50,426 nt of DNA from Candidatus Caldisaccharidevorator malaysiensis (GCA_025057575.1 JANXBO010000017.1:1-50426), one strand, 5' to 3'; positions 16,283-24,684 are shown, counted from the stretch's first letter. Translations and numbers: made by a program. The notes: generated from the letters alone by a model not told the origin.

Positions 16283-16602
16283 TCTTGCGGTCCCCCAGGG
16301 ATGAGGGCCTTGATATCTGCTGTCCCCCTAATGCCGATTGCGGTTCCTGCTATCAGTCGCTCCCCTTTTGGCGGTTCTTGACGGATCTTGAACAAAAACC
16401 GCTCGCCGCTCGGACTTTGCAGATACCAGATCTTCCGCACCAGCGACTGGCGTTCCCGCTCCAATAGGCTGATCTGCTGTGCGATGAGGTGTCGCTGATG
16501 ACGAGTGTTCAAGAGAAACGTCATTTCCTCGTGTGTCTTTGACAAAGTCCCCAGAAGCAAGCAAAACCAAAAAGCCCACCATATGTCCCTCAGTCCCGAC
16601 AC
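16201..16602 (-). CDS. FtsB/DivIC-like septum formation initiator protein
   Basis: 133 residues from a GTG start with GGAGGGA upstream. The layout matches FtsB/DivIC: a short N-terminal hydrophobic segment (IWWAFWFCLLLGTL), a coiled coil (LLNTRHQRHLIAQQISLLERERQSLVRKIWYL), then a SPSGERFLFKIRQEPPKGERLI segment resembling the family's x-x-ER-AR-x-x-PGE region. The C-terminal ~40 residues extend beyond the family and overlap the start of lnt. Similarity is at the pattern level, so the assignment is probable rather than certain. Confidence 0.6.
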   Translation of the reverse strand: MSGLRDIWWAFWFCLLLGTLSKTHEEMTFLLNTRHQRHLIAQQISLLERERQSLVRKIWYLQSPSGERFLFKIRQEPPKGERLIAGTAIGIRGTADIKALIPGGPQEWGALSLKSQSEKPSSRLLQLGPNFSP

Positions 16603-16646
16603 CGGTCTCCCTCCGCTTCCTTACTTGTCGGGTTTTGACGGACCCC

Positions 16647-17198
16647 TCAAAACTGCACTTTGACAGGCGCCTTTTCCCTCTCGTCCGCCTCAAAGAAGGG
16701 GCGAGCCCTAAAGCCGAAGAAATTTGCGATCAGCACATCGGGGAATAGGCGCGTTCGGGTGTTGTAGTCCCGCACAGCGGCGTTGTAAAAGGTTCGCGCT
16801 CCCGCAATCTCTTGCTCTATATTGGACAGTTCCTGTTGAAGGGCAAGGAAATTCTGGTTGGCTTTCAGATCAGGGTAGGCTTCGGCAAGGGCAAATAACT
16901 GACGAAGGGCTCCTGTCAACATATTCTCCGCTTGGATTCTCTGCTGAGGGTCAGGAGCCGCCAAAGCGGCGTTGCGAGCCTGAACGACGGCTTCCAAAGT
17001 TTTCCTTTCGTGGGCGGCATAGCCTTTGACGGTCTCTACCAGGTTAGGCACCAAGTCGTGGCGCTTTTTCAACTGGACATCCACATTGCTCCAAGCAGTC
17101 TCCACGCCGACCGACAAAGCCACCAGTCGGTTGTAAATAGCGACGCCCCAAGCAATGAGAAAAACAGCAACAACCAGAAAGACAAGGACCACCCACAT
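16647..17198 (-). CDS. lemA: LemA family protein
   Basis: 183-residue membrane-anchored LemA protein, a widespread family of unclear function. An N-terminal membrane segment (WVVLVFLVVAVFLIAWGVAIYN) is followed by the conserved helical block VETAWSNVDVQLKKRHDLVPNLVETVKGYAAHER. Then come LKANQNFLALQQELSNIEQEI and ARTFYNAAVRDYNTRTRLFPDVLIANFFGF, all signature LemA segments. A GGGGGA ribosome-binding site precedes the ATG. It sits between pheA and the ftsB/divIC-like gene on the same strand with small gaps. Confidence 0.96.
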   Translation of the reverse strand: MWVVLVFLVVAVFLIAWGVAIYNRLVALSVGVETAWSNVDVQLKKRHDLVPNLVETVKGYAAHERKTLEAVVQARNAALAAPDPQQRIQAENMLTGALRQLFALAEAYPDLKANQNFLALQQELSNIEQEIAGARTFYNAAVRDYNTRTRLFPDVLIANFFGFRARPFFEADEREKAPVKVQF

Positions 17199-17224
17199 AA
17201 CCGGTCCCCCTTTTGGGCACCAGT

Positions 17225-18301
17225 TTACAGCGCTTCCAACGCCTCCGGATAAGAGCCCAGGACTTTAAGGAAAAGACAATCTCTGTTCATTTCTTCCAAA
17301 GCCTTCTTGACCGGCTCGTCGTTGACGTGTCCTTGAAAGTCCACAAAGAAGATATACTCCCAAGGAGTGTGGCGGGCGGGACGGGAGGCGATCATGGTCA
17401 TATTGATCTGATGCTCTCTGAGGGCACCCAGAGCCCGATGGAGGGTCCCCGGTCGGTGGGGAACAGAGAAAGCAATGGTCGTCTTGTCGTATCCCGACGG
17501 CTCTTGAAGCGTGCTTCCCAAAACCCAAAAGCGGGTCTGGTTAACGGGAGTATCCTGAATCCTTTCGGCGAGGACCTTCAGTTCGTAGGCTTCGGCGGCT
17601 CTGGCAGGACCGATGGCAGCAGCACCCTCTTCGTCACGAGCCTTAACAGCGCCTTCCGCCGTGCTGGCAACAGCCACTTGTTCGGCAGTGGGGAGATGAT
17701 CCCGCAACCAGTTACGACATTGCGCTAGGGCAATATCACGGGAATAAACTCTCTTAATCTGGTTGACATCGTCAGTGCGGGACAGAAGACAGTGGTTAAT
17801 CTCCAAGAGGACTTCGCCGATGATCTTTGCCGAGGTGTTAAGGAGACAGTCCAGGGTATCACCGACGGCACCTTCAGCAAGATTCTCTGCCGGCACGACC
17901 CCAAAGTCCACTGCCTTTCGTTCCACCTGACGAAAGACATCAGCGATGGTGGGCTGGGGGAAAAACTCTGCAAAGGTCCCCAAATGCTCCTCACACGCCA
18001 GATGGGAAAAAGAGTGAAGGGGACCAAGGAAGGCAACCCTCGGCGGTCGGGCAACGGACCGGCAGGCAGAAAGAATTTCCCTGAAAACGGCGCGCACCGC
18101 TTGGTCCGGTAACGGATCGTGAGGCGTTCGGAGAAGGCGCCCCAGAATTTCCCCTTCTCTCCCGGGATGGTAAAGGGGCAAATTTTCCTTTTGTTTCCAT
18201 CGGGCAATCTGTTGGGCTAATCGGGCTCTTTCCCTCAGAAGTTCCAGTATCTGAAGGTCAATCTGGTCAATCCGGTCCCGCCAGTTGCTTAACTGGTCCA
18301 T
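17225..18301 (-). CDS. pheA: Bifunctional chorismate mutase / prephenate dehydratase
   Basis: Converts chorismate to prephenate and on to phenylpyruvate for phenylalanine. About residues 1-85 are an AroQ-type chorismate mutase (RIDQIDLQILELLRERARLAQQIARWK). Residues ~88-270 are prephenate dehydratase (VAFLGPLHSFSHLACEEHLG; PAENLAEGAVGDTLDCLL). The catalytic TRF motif appears as NQTRFWVLG instead of the more usual NxTRF. The C-terminal ACT regulatory domain has ASRPARHTPWEYIFFVDFQGH, fitting allosteric Phe control. I chose the ATG at 18301, which has GGAG about 8 nt upstream, over a TTG at 18322. It diverges from accD. Confidence 0.95.
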   Translation of the reverse strand: MDQLSNWRDRIDQIDLQILELLRERARLAQQIARWKQKENLPLYHPGREGEILGRLLRTPHDPLPDQAVRAVFREILSACRSVARPPRVAFLGPLHSFSHLACEEHLGTFAEFFPQPTIADVFRQVERKAVDFGVVPAENLAEGAVGDTLDCLLNTSAKIIGEVLLEINHCLLSRTDDVNQIKRVYSRDIALAQCRNWLRDHLPTAEQVAVASTAEGAVKARDEEGAAAIGPARAAEAYELKVLAERIQDTPVNQTRFWVLGSTLQEPSGYDKTTIAFSVPHRPGTLHRALGALREHQINMTMIASRPARHTPWEYIFFVDFQGHVNDEPVKKALEEMNRDCLFLKVLGSYPEALEAL

Positions 18302-18391
18302 CCCGATGCTCCTGTTGCCCAACCCCTCTGAGCCATCTCTCGGGGGAGTCCCGTTGCCGTCACAATATTAGCACAGGTGGTGGAAGGTCCG

Positions 18392-19216
18392 ATGAACGAG
18401 GAACGGTCTGTTGGATCCGCTGGGGCAACACCCGTGGCGACGCTACCCAACTTGTGGGTCAAATGCACCGGTTGCGAATCAATGATTTACCGTAAGGATT
18501 TTGAACAGAACCTGAAAGTCTGCCCAAGATGCCAATACCATCATCGCCTGGGCGCTTGGGAGCGACTGGCGATTACGGTGGACGAAGGTTCCTTTGAAGA
18601 ATGGGACGGACACCTGGCACCTAAGGATCCCCTGCAGTTTCCCGATTACGCCGCCAAGGTGGTGCGGGACGCCCAAAAGACAAGGCTCAAGGATGCTGCC
18701 CTAACGGGTCGGGCAACCATTGAGGGCTGGACCGTTGCCATCGGGATTACCGATTTTCAATTTATGGGCGGCAGTATGGGAAGCGTGGTGGGAGAGAAGA
18801 TCACCCGCTTGATGGAGAGGGCAGAAACTTTGCGGATCCCCGTTTTCATCATCATCGGTAGCGGCGGGGGAGCACGGATGCAGGAAGGGCTCCTCTCGCT
18901 GATGCAGATGGCTAAGACCAGTGCTGCCGTGGCGCGCCTGAAGGAAGCCGCAATCCCCTACATCGTCCTCTTGACCGACAGTATGGCAGGTGTCCACGCA
19001 TCCTTTGGTTCCCTTGCGGACATCATTCTCAGTGAACCGGGCGCCACAGTGGGCTTTACCGGACCCAGGGTGATTGAACTGTCTCTGAAAATCAAGGTCC
19101 CTAAGGAACACCGCACGGCAGAATACCAGTTCGCTCACGGTCACATTGATCTCATCCTCCCCAGAAAGCAGGTTCGTCCCACCGTCGCCAAAATCCTGCA
19201 GTTTTGGTATGGTTGA
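18392..19216 (+). CDS. accD: Acetyl-CoA carboxylase carboxyltransferase subunit beta
   Basis: Zinc-containing subunit that carboxylates acetyl-CoA to malonyl-CoA with AccA in fatty-acid synthesis. The four-Cys zinc ribbon is visible as CTGC and CPRC (KCTGCESMIYRK, LKVCPRC). The crotonase-fold carboxyltransferase core has GGSMGSVVGEKI, IIGSGGGARMQEG, MAGVHASFGSLADIILSEPGATVGFTGPRV and the LIL C-terminal block. The ATG at 18392 follows GGAAGGT; GTG codons at 18377/18380 would add a few residues. AccA is not in the window. The HAD gene follows after 3 nt. Confidence 0.96.
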   Translation: MNEERSVGSAGATPVATLPNLWVKCTGCESMIYRKDFEQNLKVCPRCQYHHRLGAWERLAITVDEGSFEEWDGHLAPKDPLQFPDYAAKVVRDAQKTRLKDAALTGRATIEGWTVAIGITDFQFMGGSMGSVVGEKITRLMERAETLRIPVFIIIGSGGGARMQEGLLSLMQMAKTSAAVARLKEAAIPYIVLLTDSMAGVHASFGSLADIILSEPGATVGFTGPRVIELSLKIKVPKEHRTAEYQFAHGHIDLILPRKQVRPTVAKILQFWYG

Positions 19217-19219
19217 CCA

Positions 19220-20053
19220 ATGCCTGTGACTTTGGACATCTTATCCCGAAAGATTGTCCTTAACCCTGATGCCCCTTTTGGGAGAATGACGCACGCTCTC
19301 TTTGACTTTGATGGAACCCTTTCCCTTCTCCGCTCGGGTTGGCAATCGGTTATGGTCCAAATGATGGTGGAGATCCTCGCCGAATTGAACAGTGGTGAGA
19401 CGGAGGAAGAGTTGAGGCGATTCGTGCGGGACTATGTGGATCGGTTAACGGGTAAACAGACGATCTATCAGATGATCCGACTGGCAGAAGAGGTGGCGAA
19501 GCGGGGAGGAACGCCAAAAGATGTGTTGGAATACAAGAGGATTTACCATCAGAGGCTGTGGCAGGTGATCCAAGACCGAGTGGAAGGGGTGAAGTCAGGG
19601 CGCATTGCGCCCGACGAGAAGTTAACCCCTGGTGCCCGCCCCTTTTTGACTTTGTTAAAAGAACAAGGGGTCCGCCTCTACCTTGCCAGTGGGACCGATC
19701 AGCCGTTTGTGGAAGAAGAAGCCAGAGCCCTTCAAATTGACCATTTCTTTGACGGGGGCATCTACGGCGCACGGGACCGATGGCAAGAATTTGACAAAGA
19801 CATTTTGATCAAGAACATTTTAACCGAGGCACACTTGGAAGGACCCGAACTGGTTGCTTTTGGAGATGGTTTCGTTGAGATTGAAGAGACGAAGAAAGCA
19901 GGCGGTGTCGCCATCGGGGTCGCTGTCAACGAATTTGCTGTAGGACAATGGGACCACTGGAAGGTGCGCCGACTGACTCAAGCGGGTGCCGACCTTTTGA
20001 TCCCTGACTTCTCAGAATACGAGGCGCTAATCCAGATCCTTCTTCCCAAGTGA
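19220..20053 (+). CDS. HAD-superfamily hydrolase, phosphatase type
   Basis: 277 residues. HAD motif I is FDFDGTLS, with a C1 cap of helices (about residues 45-135). Motif II is YLASGTD, a conserved Lys lies in DKDILIKNIL, and the metal motif is AFGDGFVEIEETKKAGG. This is the phosphoglycolate-phosphatase-like branch; the substrate is not determined. It starts 3 nt after accD and ends 52 nt before murF, so it is probably co-transcribed with both. Confidence 0.85.
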   Translation: MPVTLDILSRKIVLNPDAPFGRMTHALFDFDGTLSLLRSGWQSVMVQMMVEILAELNSGETEEELRRFVRDYVDRLTGKQTIYQMIRLAEEVAKRGGTPKDVLEYKRIYHQRLWQVIQDRVEGVKSGRIAPDEKLTPGARPFLTLLKEQGVRLYLASGTDQPFVEEEARALQIDHFFDGGIYGARDRWQEFDKDILIKNILTEAHLEGPELVAFGDGFVEIEETKKAGGVAIGVAVNEFAVGQWDHWKVRRLTQAGADLLIPDFSEYEALIQILLPK

Positions 20054-20105
20054 CCCGACCTATTAGCGATCCAGATAATTTTTTGCGGGAGTTGCAAAAA
20101 AGAGG

Positions 20106-21521
20106 ATGGAGCCAATTTTGCTCACCCTGATTGCGCAATGGGTTGGAGCACAGGTTAGGGGCGATCCTAAAGCCATCACAATCACCAAGATCGTGACCGA
20201 TAGTCGCCAGGCAACGCCAGGCTCCCTTTTTGTCGCCTTAAAAGGTGAAAAAGGAGACGGTCACTCTTATGTGACGGACGCCGAGCATCGGGGCGCTGCT
20301 GCCCTATTAGTTAGCCGACCCGTTCCCGCTCAAAAGCCTCTCCTGATCGTTCCGGACACCCTTCGCGCTCTCGGAGACCTGGCTCATTGCTATTTAAAAG
20401 CCTGGCGGCAAAAGCCTTCTTTGGAACGACCTCGGACGGTCATTGCCGTTACGGGAAGCAGCGGTAAGACGACCACGAAGGACCTGATCGCTACTGTCGT
20501 TGCGACTGCAGGTCCTGTCGTCGCTTCACCGGAGAGTTACAACAACGAAATTGGAGTTCCCCTCACGATCTTCAATTTGACAGAGGAACACTGGGCTGTG
20601 GTGCTGGAGTTTGCCACCAGGAAGCGAGGCGACATTGCCTACCTGTCTCAAATGGCTCCTCCCGACATCGCTGTCATCACCAACATCGGTCGCGCCCACA
20701 TCGGTTTTTTGGGAAGTCAAGAGCAGATCGCCGAGGAAAAAAGTGACATCTTGCTCAGGTTCCAAACGGACGAAACGAAACAGGCAAGCCCACCCATTGC
20801 CGTGTTGCCCGCTGACGATCCTTTTTTGAGCCGCTTGGCCGCAAAAGCAGCAGGAACTATCGTCACCTTTGGTTATTCGGAAAAGGCGGATGTGCGGGGC
20901 ATCCGATGGAAGGTGACTTGGGACGGGACCGAAGTAGAGGCGTTGATCAATGGGCGAGTTTTGACGGTCCACTTACCTGCCTTAGGGTCTCATAACGCTC
21001 TCAACGCTTTGGCAGCCCTTGCCGTCGCCTCCCTCCTGAACCTGGATTTGGAGGTCATCATTGGCGCTCTCAAGAGGGCACCTCTTCCCAAAATGAGGCT
21101 CCAAAAACTTTGGTGTGCCCCCCCTGGGTGCTGGGTTCTCAACGACGCCTACAATGCCAACCCAGACTCCGTCGGCGCCGCTTTAAGGACTTTAAAGGAA
21201 CTTCCTGCCCAAAGGAAAGTGGCGATCCTCGGAACGATGCTGGAATTGGGTCCTTTTCACGAGGCGGGACACCAAGAAGTGGGAAAGAAAGCGGCACAAA
21301 TTGTGGACCTGTTGATGGTTATCGGTCAAGACGCGTATCCGATCGTTGAGGGAGCGTTGTCGGAGGGGATGGGATCGGATCAGGTCATTTTTTACCCGAG
21401 CATAGAGCAGGCTGTTGGCGACTGGAGACAACACCTTATGGAAGGGGACCTGGTCCTCATCAAAGGTTCCCGTGCGCTGAAGATGGAAAGGCTCTTGTCG
21501 GAGTTTCTACCGGGGCAATAA
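20106..21521 (+). CDS. murF: UDP-N-acetylmuramoyl-tripeptide--D-alanyl-D-alanine ligase
   Basis: Adds D-Ala-D-Ala in the last cytoplasmic peptide step of peptidoglycan precursor synthesis. 471 residues. N-terminal UDP-binding domain (IVTDSRQATPGSLFVALKGEKGDGHSYV), ATP loop VTGSSGKTTTKD, SPESYNNEIGVPLT, VITNIGRAHIGFLGS, and the C-terminal domain with NDAYNANPDSV and ILGTMLELG are all in order. It is isolated from a dcw cluster. The operon downstream has its own promoter. Confidence 0.96.
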   Translation: MEPILLTLIAQWVGAQVRGDPKAITITKIVTDSRQATPGSLFVALKGEKGDGHSYVTDAEHRGAAALLVSRPVPAQKPLLIVPDTLRALGDLAHCYLKAWRQKPSLERPRTVIAVTGSSGKTTTKDLIATVVATAGPVVASPESYNNEIGVPLTIFNLTEEHWAVVLEFATRKRGDIAYLSQMAPPDIAVITNIGRAHIGFLGSQEQIAEEKSDILLRFQTDETKQASPPIAVLPADDPFLSRLAAKAAGTIVTFGYSEKADVRGIRWKVTWDGTEVEALINGRVLTVHLPALGSHNALNALAALAVASLLNLDLEVIIGALKRAPLPKMRLQKLWCAPPGCWVLNDAYNANPDSVGAALRTLKELPAQRKVAILGTMLELGPFHEAGHQEVGKKAAQIVDLLMVIGQDAYPIVEGALSEGMGSDQVIFYPSIEQAVGDWRQHLMEGDLVLIKGSRALKMERLLSEFLPGQ

Positions 21522-21541
21522 TGGGCTTCAATTATTGACTA

Positions 21542-21570
21542 TTGACATCAGCGGGACTGCACGCTAAACT
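21542..21570 (+). promoter_or_regulatory. Sigma-70-type promoter of the polyamine operon
   Basis: A consensus -35 TTGACA (21542-21547), a 17-nt spacer, and a -10 TAAACT (21565-21570; 4 of 6 to consensus). Transcription would start near 21577, giving a leader of about 185 nt before the bpsA ATG. Confidence 0.65.
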
Positions 21571-21600
21571 TCAAATCCAGTCGGTAACAGTTAGGGCAGG

Positions 21601-21688
21601 GGGCGGGACCTCAGCCGCTCAAAAGGCTCGCGACCGGTGAGGTCGTGAAAGGATCGTGAAGGTCCGAAGAGCCGGTGAGGAATCGCCC
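21601..21688 (+). ncRNA. Structured leader RNA, candidate riboswitch aptamer upstream of bpsA
   Basis: Nested pairings form a compact fold. P1 is GGGCG (21601-21605) with CGCCC (21684-21688), continued by CCTCA (21609-21613) with TGAGG (21676-21680). P2 is GGCTC (21625-21629) with GAGCC (21669-21673). P2 encloses two hairpins, CGACC/GGTCG (21631-21645, loop GGTGA) and GGATC/GGTCC (21651-21665, loop GTGAA), giving a three-way junction. The P1-P2 linker GCCGCTCA (21614-21621) is perfectly complementary to the loop of the following hairpin (21707-21714). It does not match the SAM-I, ykkC/guanidine, TPP, cobalamin or glycine cores that I know. Function is inferred from fold and position only. Confidence 0.55.
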
Positions 21689-21698
21689 AAAAGAGGGA

Positions 21699-21733
21699 CG
21701 CTCCCCTGAGCGGCGGGAGCGGAGTATTTTTTT
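21699..21733 (+). terminator. Terminator-like hairpin in the bpsA leader
   Basis: CGCTCCC (21699-21705) pairs perfectly with GGGAGCG (21715-21721) around a 9-nt loop. Seven T residues follow at 21727-21733, after a short GAGTA spacer. The spacer makes it a slightly imperfect intrinsic terminator. It lies 28 nt before the bpsA start, a typical position for an expression platform. Confidence 0.6.
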
Positions 21734-21761
21734 GTCTGAACGCGCAGTAGGAGACGAAAAA

Positions 21762-22841
21762 ATGGCAGAGCGGAAGGGAACAGATTCGCTGGACCGACTT
21801 CATCGGCGAGCAAAGGCACTAACGGGCATGCCCGTCACCCGTCGAGACGCCGAAAGAGCCCTTGCCGCTTGTCTCAGTGATTCTGATATGTGGACTGTCA
21901 TTCGGCACAGCCATGCTCCCCTCCGCTACACGACCTGCCTTTGGGACTTGATGGAAAAAGAAGGACTTTTAACGACCCAGGACGGACGGCTAACCCTAAC
22001 GGAAGAAGGAAAAAGTCTGGCAGAAGCCCTGGGTATTGGTCCGCCGATGACTTTTGACTGTCCCCATTGCGATGGACGGGGTGTGGATGTCTCCAGTGGT
22101 CTTTTGAAGTCCCTTTTAGAAAGATTCCGACAAATCGCTCAAGAACGACCAACGGCGCTGCAGAAGTTTGACCAAGGATATGTAACGGTAGAAACGACGA
22201 TTGCCCGTGTCGCTGTTGCGTGGGCAAAAGGAGACCTGACCGGCAAGTCGGTCATCGTTTTGGGAGACGATGACTTGGTCAGCATCGCGTTGGCTCTAAC
22301 CGGTGTTTGCAGAAACGTCTTAGTCATTGACATAGACCGTCGGCTGATCCGCTTTATCCGACAAGTCGCCCGCTCCGAACGGCTGACGAACCTGGAGGCA
22401 CGAGAGCACGACTTACGCAATCCCCTGCCCGACGCCTGGCTCGGTCAATTTGACACCTTTCTGTGCGATCCGACAGAGAGTTTTGTGGGCTTTAAGGTCT
22501 TTATTGACCGGGGTCTCTTAGCCCTTAAGGGCGCCGGTTCTGCTGGTTATTTTGGTCTGACCCGCTTGGAATCCAGCCTGTCCAAATGGCAAAGAATTCA
22601 GCAATTTCTTTTGAGCCGGGGCGCTGTTGTGACCGACATACGCGATCGGTTCCACTGGTATGAGAACTGGGATTATGTAGAAAAGATGAGGGCGTGGGAT
22701 TGGCTGCCCGCGAAAGAGAGACCTAGAGACATTTGGTATCAGTCTGCTTTGTTTCGGATAGAACTGCTCCGCACGCCTCGCATCAGCAACGAGCCCGTCG
22801 TTGGGGACATCTTCACCGACAACGAAGCGGCGACGACATAG
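21762..22841 (+). CDS. bpsA: N4-bis(aminopropyl)spermidine synthase (branched-chain polyamine synthase)
   Basis: Adds two aminopropyl groups from decarboxylated SAM to the N4 secondary amine of spermidine, giving the branched pentaamine of hyperthermophiles. 359 residues, close to archaeal BpsA. An N-terminal winged-helix-like part (about residues 20-100) is followed by a CPHC motif. The Rossmann core has VIVLGDDDLVSIALAL (the GDDD motif), VIDIDRRLIRFI and FLCDPTESFVGFKVFIDRGL, then AGYFGLTRLESSLSKWQRIQ, all characteristic of BpsA. The ATG at 21762 has GGAG 9 nt upstream; the longer GTG frame (21675) would read through the RNA structure and is rejected. First gene of the polyamine operon. Confidence 0.9.
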   Translation: MAERKGTDSLDRLHRRAKALTGMPVTRRDAERALAACLSDSDMWTVIRHSHAPLRYTTCLWDLMEKEGLLTTQDGRLTLTEEGKSLAEALGIGPPMTFDCPHCDGRGVDVSSGLLKSLLERFRQIAQERPTALQKFDQGYVTVETTIARVAVAWAKGDLTGKSVIVLGDDDLVSIALALTGVCRNVLVIDIDRRLIRFIRQVARSERLTNLEAREHDLRNPLPDAWLGQFDTFLCDPTESFVGFKVFIDRGLLALKGAGSAGYFGLTRLESSLSKWQRIQQFLLSRGAVVTDIRDRFHWYENWDYVEKMRAWDWLPAKERPRDIWYQSALFRIELLRTPRISNEPVVGDIFTDNEAATT

Positions 22842-22856
22842 GAGAGAGGGAACCGA

Positions 22857-23321
22857 GTGAACGGGAAGAAACGACTTTATTTGGTTGCTGGTAAAGGGGA
22901 GGGGTTGACTCCTTTAACGGCTTTTGATCGGGCTCTTTTGGACGCTGGCATTGGGGATGTGAACTTGATAAAAGTGTCCAGCATCGTCCCGCCCGATTGT
23001 GAAGTGGTCACAGAGCGCCCGGAACTCACACCTGGAAGCCTCGTCCCCGTTGTCTATATAGAAAGGACCAGCAGTCAGCCAGGAGAAAGGATTGCCGTTG
23101 CCCTCGCCGTCGGTCAAGGGGCAGACGGCTTTGGTGTTGTGATGGAGAGTGAAGGGCTCTCTGCCGAGGTAGCGGAGCAGAAAGCCCTTCAGATGGTCCA
23201 AGAGGCGTTTCGTTACCGGGGTCGGGGACTGGTCAAAACGATCCCGATCTCCGTTGAACATATCGTTGATCAGTGCGGCTGCGTGGTCGCCGCCTGTGTT
23301 TACGGAGAGTGGTCGCTGTAA
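22857..23321 (+). CDS. pdaD: Pyruvoyl-dependent arginine decarboxylase
   Basis: Makes agmatine from arginine, the first step of the pathway. 154 residues from GTG, close to archaeal PdaD (~160). The self-cleavage site is the Ser-Ser pair in LIKVSSIVPP (residues 41-42); the second Ser should become the pyruvoyl group. LTAFDRALLDAGIGDVNL precedes it and the GADGFGVVMESEG segment carries the expected catalytic Glu region. The family is best known in archaea, with scattered bacterial members. It follows bpsA after 15 nt. Confidence 0.92.
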   Translation: MNGKKRLYLVAGKGEGLTPLTAFDRALLDAGIGDVNLIKVSSIVPPDCEVVTERPELTPGSLVPVVYIERTSSQPGERIAVALAVGQGADGFGVVMESEGLSAEVAEQKALQMVQEAFRYRGRGLVKTIPISVEHIVDQCGCVVAACVYGEWSL

Positions 23322-23394
23322 CGGCGGAGGTGAACCGCTGGGGCGATTGGCAGGGCTGAGCCCGCCCGAGACCAAAAGTCAGGAGGTGTTGCCG

Positions 23395-23814
23395 ATGCAA
23401 GTCACTCAGGAGGTGACAACGGGGCGAACAGAAGAAGAACGGGAAAGCGTTTGTAATCCCCCCGCTCTGCGCCGGGGCGTGGGGAGGCACCTGATTGCTG
23501 AATTCTGGGACTGCAATGACCAAATTCGGTCCCCGACGGCAATCATCAACAGCCTCCAAAAGGCTGTCAACGAAAGTGGGGCTACACTCCTGCGGCTGGT
23601 GATCCACACCTTTGAGCCTTACGGTGTCAGCGCCGTCGCCATCGTTTCCGAAAGCCATTTCTTCATTCACACCTGGCCCGAAATGCGCTATCTGGCTTTG
23701 GATGTCTTTACCTGCGGCAACACGGTCCCTGAAAAAGCCGTGGAACTGATCAAGCAGGAGTTTGATCCCCAGAGGGTCAAGACTTTTATGATCCACCGGG
23801 GGATCTGGCCCTAA
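23395..23814 (+). CDS. speD: S-adenosylmethionine decarboxylase, short prokaryotic form
   Basis: Provides decarboxylated SAM, the aminopropyl donor for SpeE and BpsA. 139 residues from an ATG preceded by AGGAGGTG at 6 nt spacing; an upstream TTG/ATG extension lacks support. GRHLIAEFWDC starts the core. The self-processing site is SESHFFIHTWPE, where cleavage before the Ser of ESH gives the pyruvoyl enzyme. ALDVFTCGN holds the conserved catalytic Cys. It starts 73 nt after pdaD; its TAA is followed at once by the GTG of speE. Confidence 0.95.
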   Translation: MQVTQEVTTGRTEEERESVCNPPALRRGVGRHLIAEFWDCNDQIRSPTAIINSLQKAVNESGATLLRLVIHTFEPYGVSAVAIVSESHFFIHTWPEMRYLALDVFTCGNTVPEKAVELIKQEFDPQRVKTFMIHRGIWP

Positions 23815-24684
23815 GTGAAGGACTTACCAGAGGACCTGTTCGTTGAGGAACAAAGACAGGGGGTCTTTTTTGGTCTCCAGGTCCATCGCTGGTTGGAGAA
23901 GCATCCGACTGCTTATCAGGACCTAATCGTTGCCGAGACCACTCTCGGTCGTCTGCTGGCGCTGGACGGGAAAGTGATGGTGACCGAGGCGGATGAGGCG
24001 TTCTATCACGAGATGTTGGTCCATCCGCCCCTGATGACCCACCCAGCGCCCAAAAGGGTCCTGGTCATCGGCGGTGGGGACGGTGGAACCGTCCGAGAGG
24101 TCCTGAAGCATCCTACGGTTCAGCAGGTCACCTGGGTGGAAATTGATCAACAGGTCCTCTCTGCCTGCCGAAAATGGCTGCCCAGGGTCTCCGCCGCTTG
24201 CTGGCAAGACCCTCGGGTCTCTCTTATCGTTAGCCCTGGTGAGAAGTGGCTCAGGGGTCTTTCGGAACTTCAGGACATCATCATTGTAGACGGCAGTGAT
24301 CCAGTCGGTCCTTCTCAAGCCCTCTTTGAGCAACCCTTCTTCGCCAACTGCTCCCAAGTCCTCTCGCCCAACGGCATTCTCGCTCTCCAGTGCGGTTCAC
24401 CGTTCTACTATAAAGAGGAAGTGCAAATGGTCTGGAACCGGCTGAATCGCCTGTTCCCCTTCGTTCGCCTTTACTTGGGCTTTGTGCCGACTTACCCATC
24501 CGGGCTGTGGACCTACGCAATGGCTTCCACCACCGATCTGCAGGTTGCTCCTGCCGAATTGAGGGATCGCTTTCGGGGCAGGGGTCTTGGGCAGTGCCGG
24601 TATTATAGCCCCGACATTCACATCGCCAGTCAAATTCTCCCTCCCTTTGTTGAGGAACTGTTAGCGGCTGAAAGCGCTGGGTGA
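23815..24684 (+). CDS. speE: Polyamine aminopropyltransferase (agmatine/spermidine synthase type)
   Basis: Transfers an aminopropyl group from decarboxylated SAM to a diamine. 289 residues. An N-terminal beta domain (GVFFGLQVHRWLEKHPTAYQDLIVAETTLGRLLALDG) precedes the SAM-fold motif VLVIGGGDGGTVREVLKHP. The catalytic acidic region IIIVDGSDPVGPSQALF and YKEEVQMVWNRL...PTYPSGLWTYAMAS follow. With arginine decarboxylase and SpeB beside it and no ornithine decarboxylase, agmatine is the likely acceptor, giving N1-aminopropylagmatine as in Thermus and Thermococcus. That acceptor choice is inferred from context. Confidence 0.93.
   Translation: MKDLPEDLFVEEQRQGVFFGLQVHRWLEKHPTAYQDLIVAETTLGRLLALDGKVMVTEADEAFYHEMLVHPPLMTHPAPKRVLVIGGGDGGTVREVLKHPTVQQVTWVEIDQQVLSACRKWLPRVSAACWQDPRVSLIVSPGEKWLRGLSELQDIIIVDGSDPVGPSQALFEQPFFANCSQVLSPNGILALQCGSPFYYKEEVQMVWNRLNRLFPFVRLYLGFVPTYPSGLWTYAMASTTDLQVAPAELRDRFRGRGLGQCRYYSPDIHIASQILPPFVEELLAAESAG

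Noticed and set aside
21601-21688. Second SAM-I riboswitch in front of bpsA
   Set aside because: The S-box core elements (AGAGGNGGAGGG, GAAGCCCGGCAACC, GATGAGAGG closing strand) are absent; the fold is different.
21675-21761. N-terminal extension of BpsA from a GTG at 21675
   Set aside because: It would translate the paired leader RNA and terminator-like hairpin, the residues are basic low-complexity, and a better ATG with GGAG lies at 21762.
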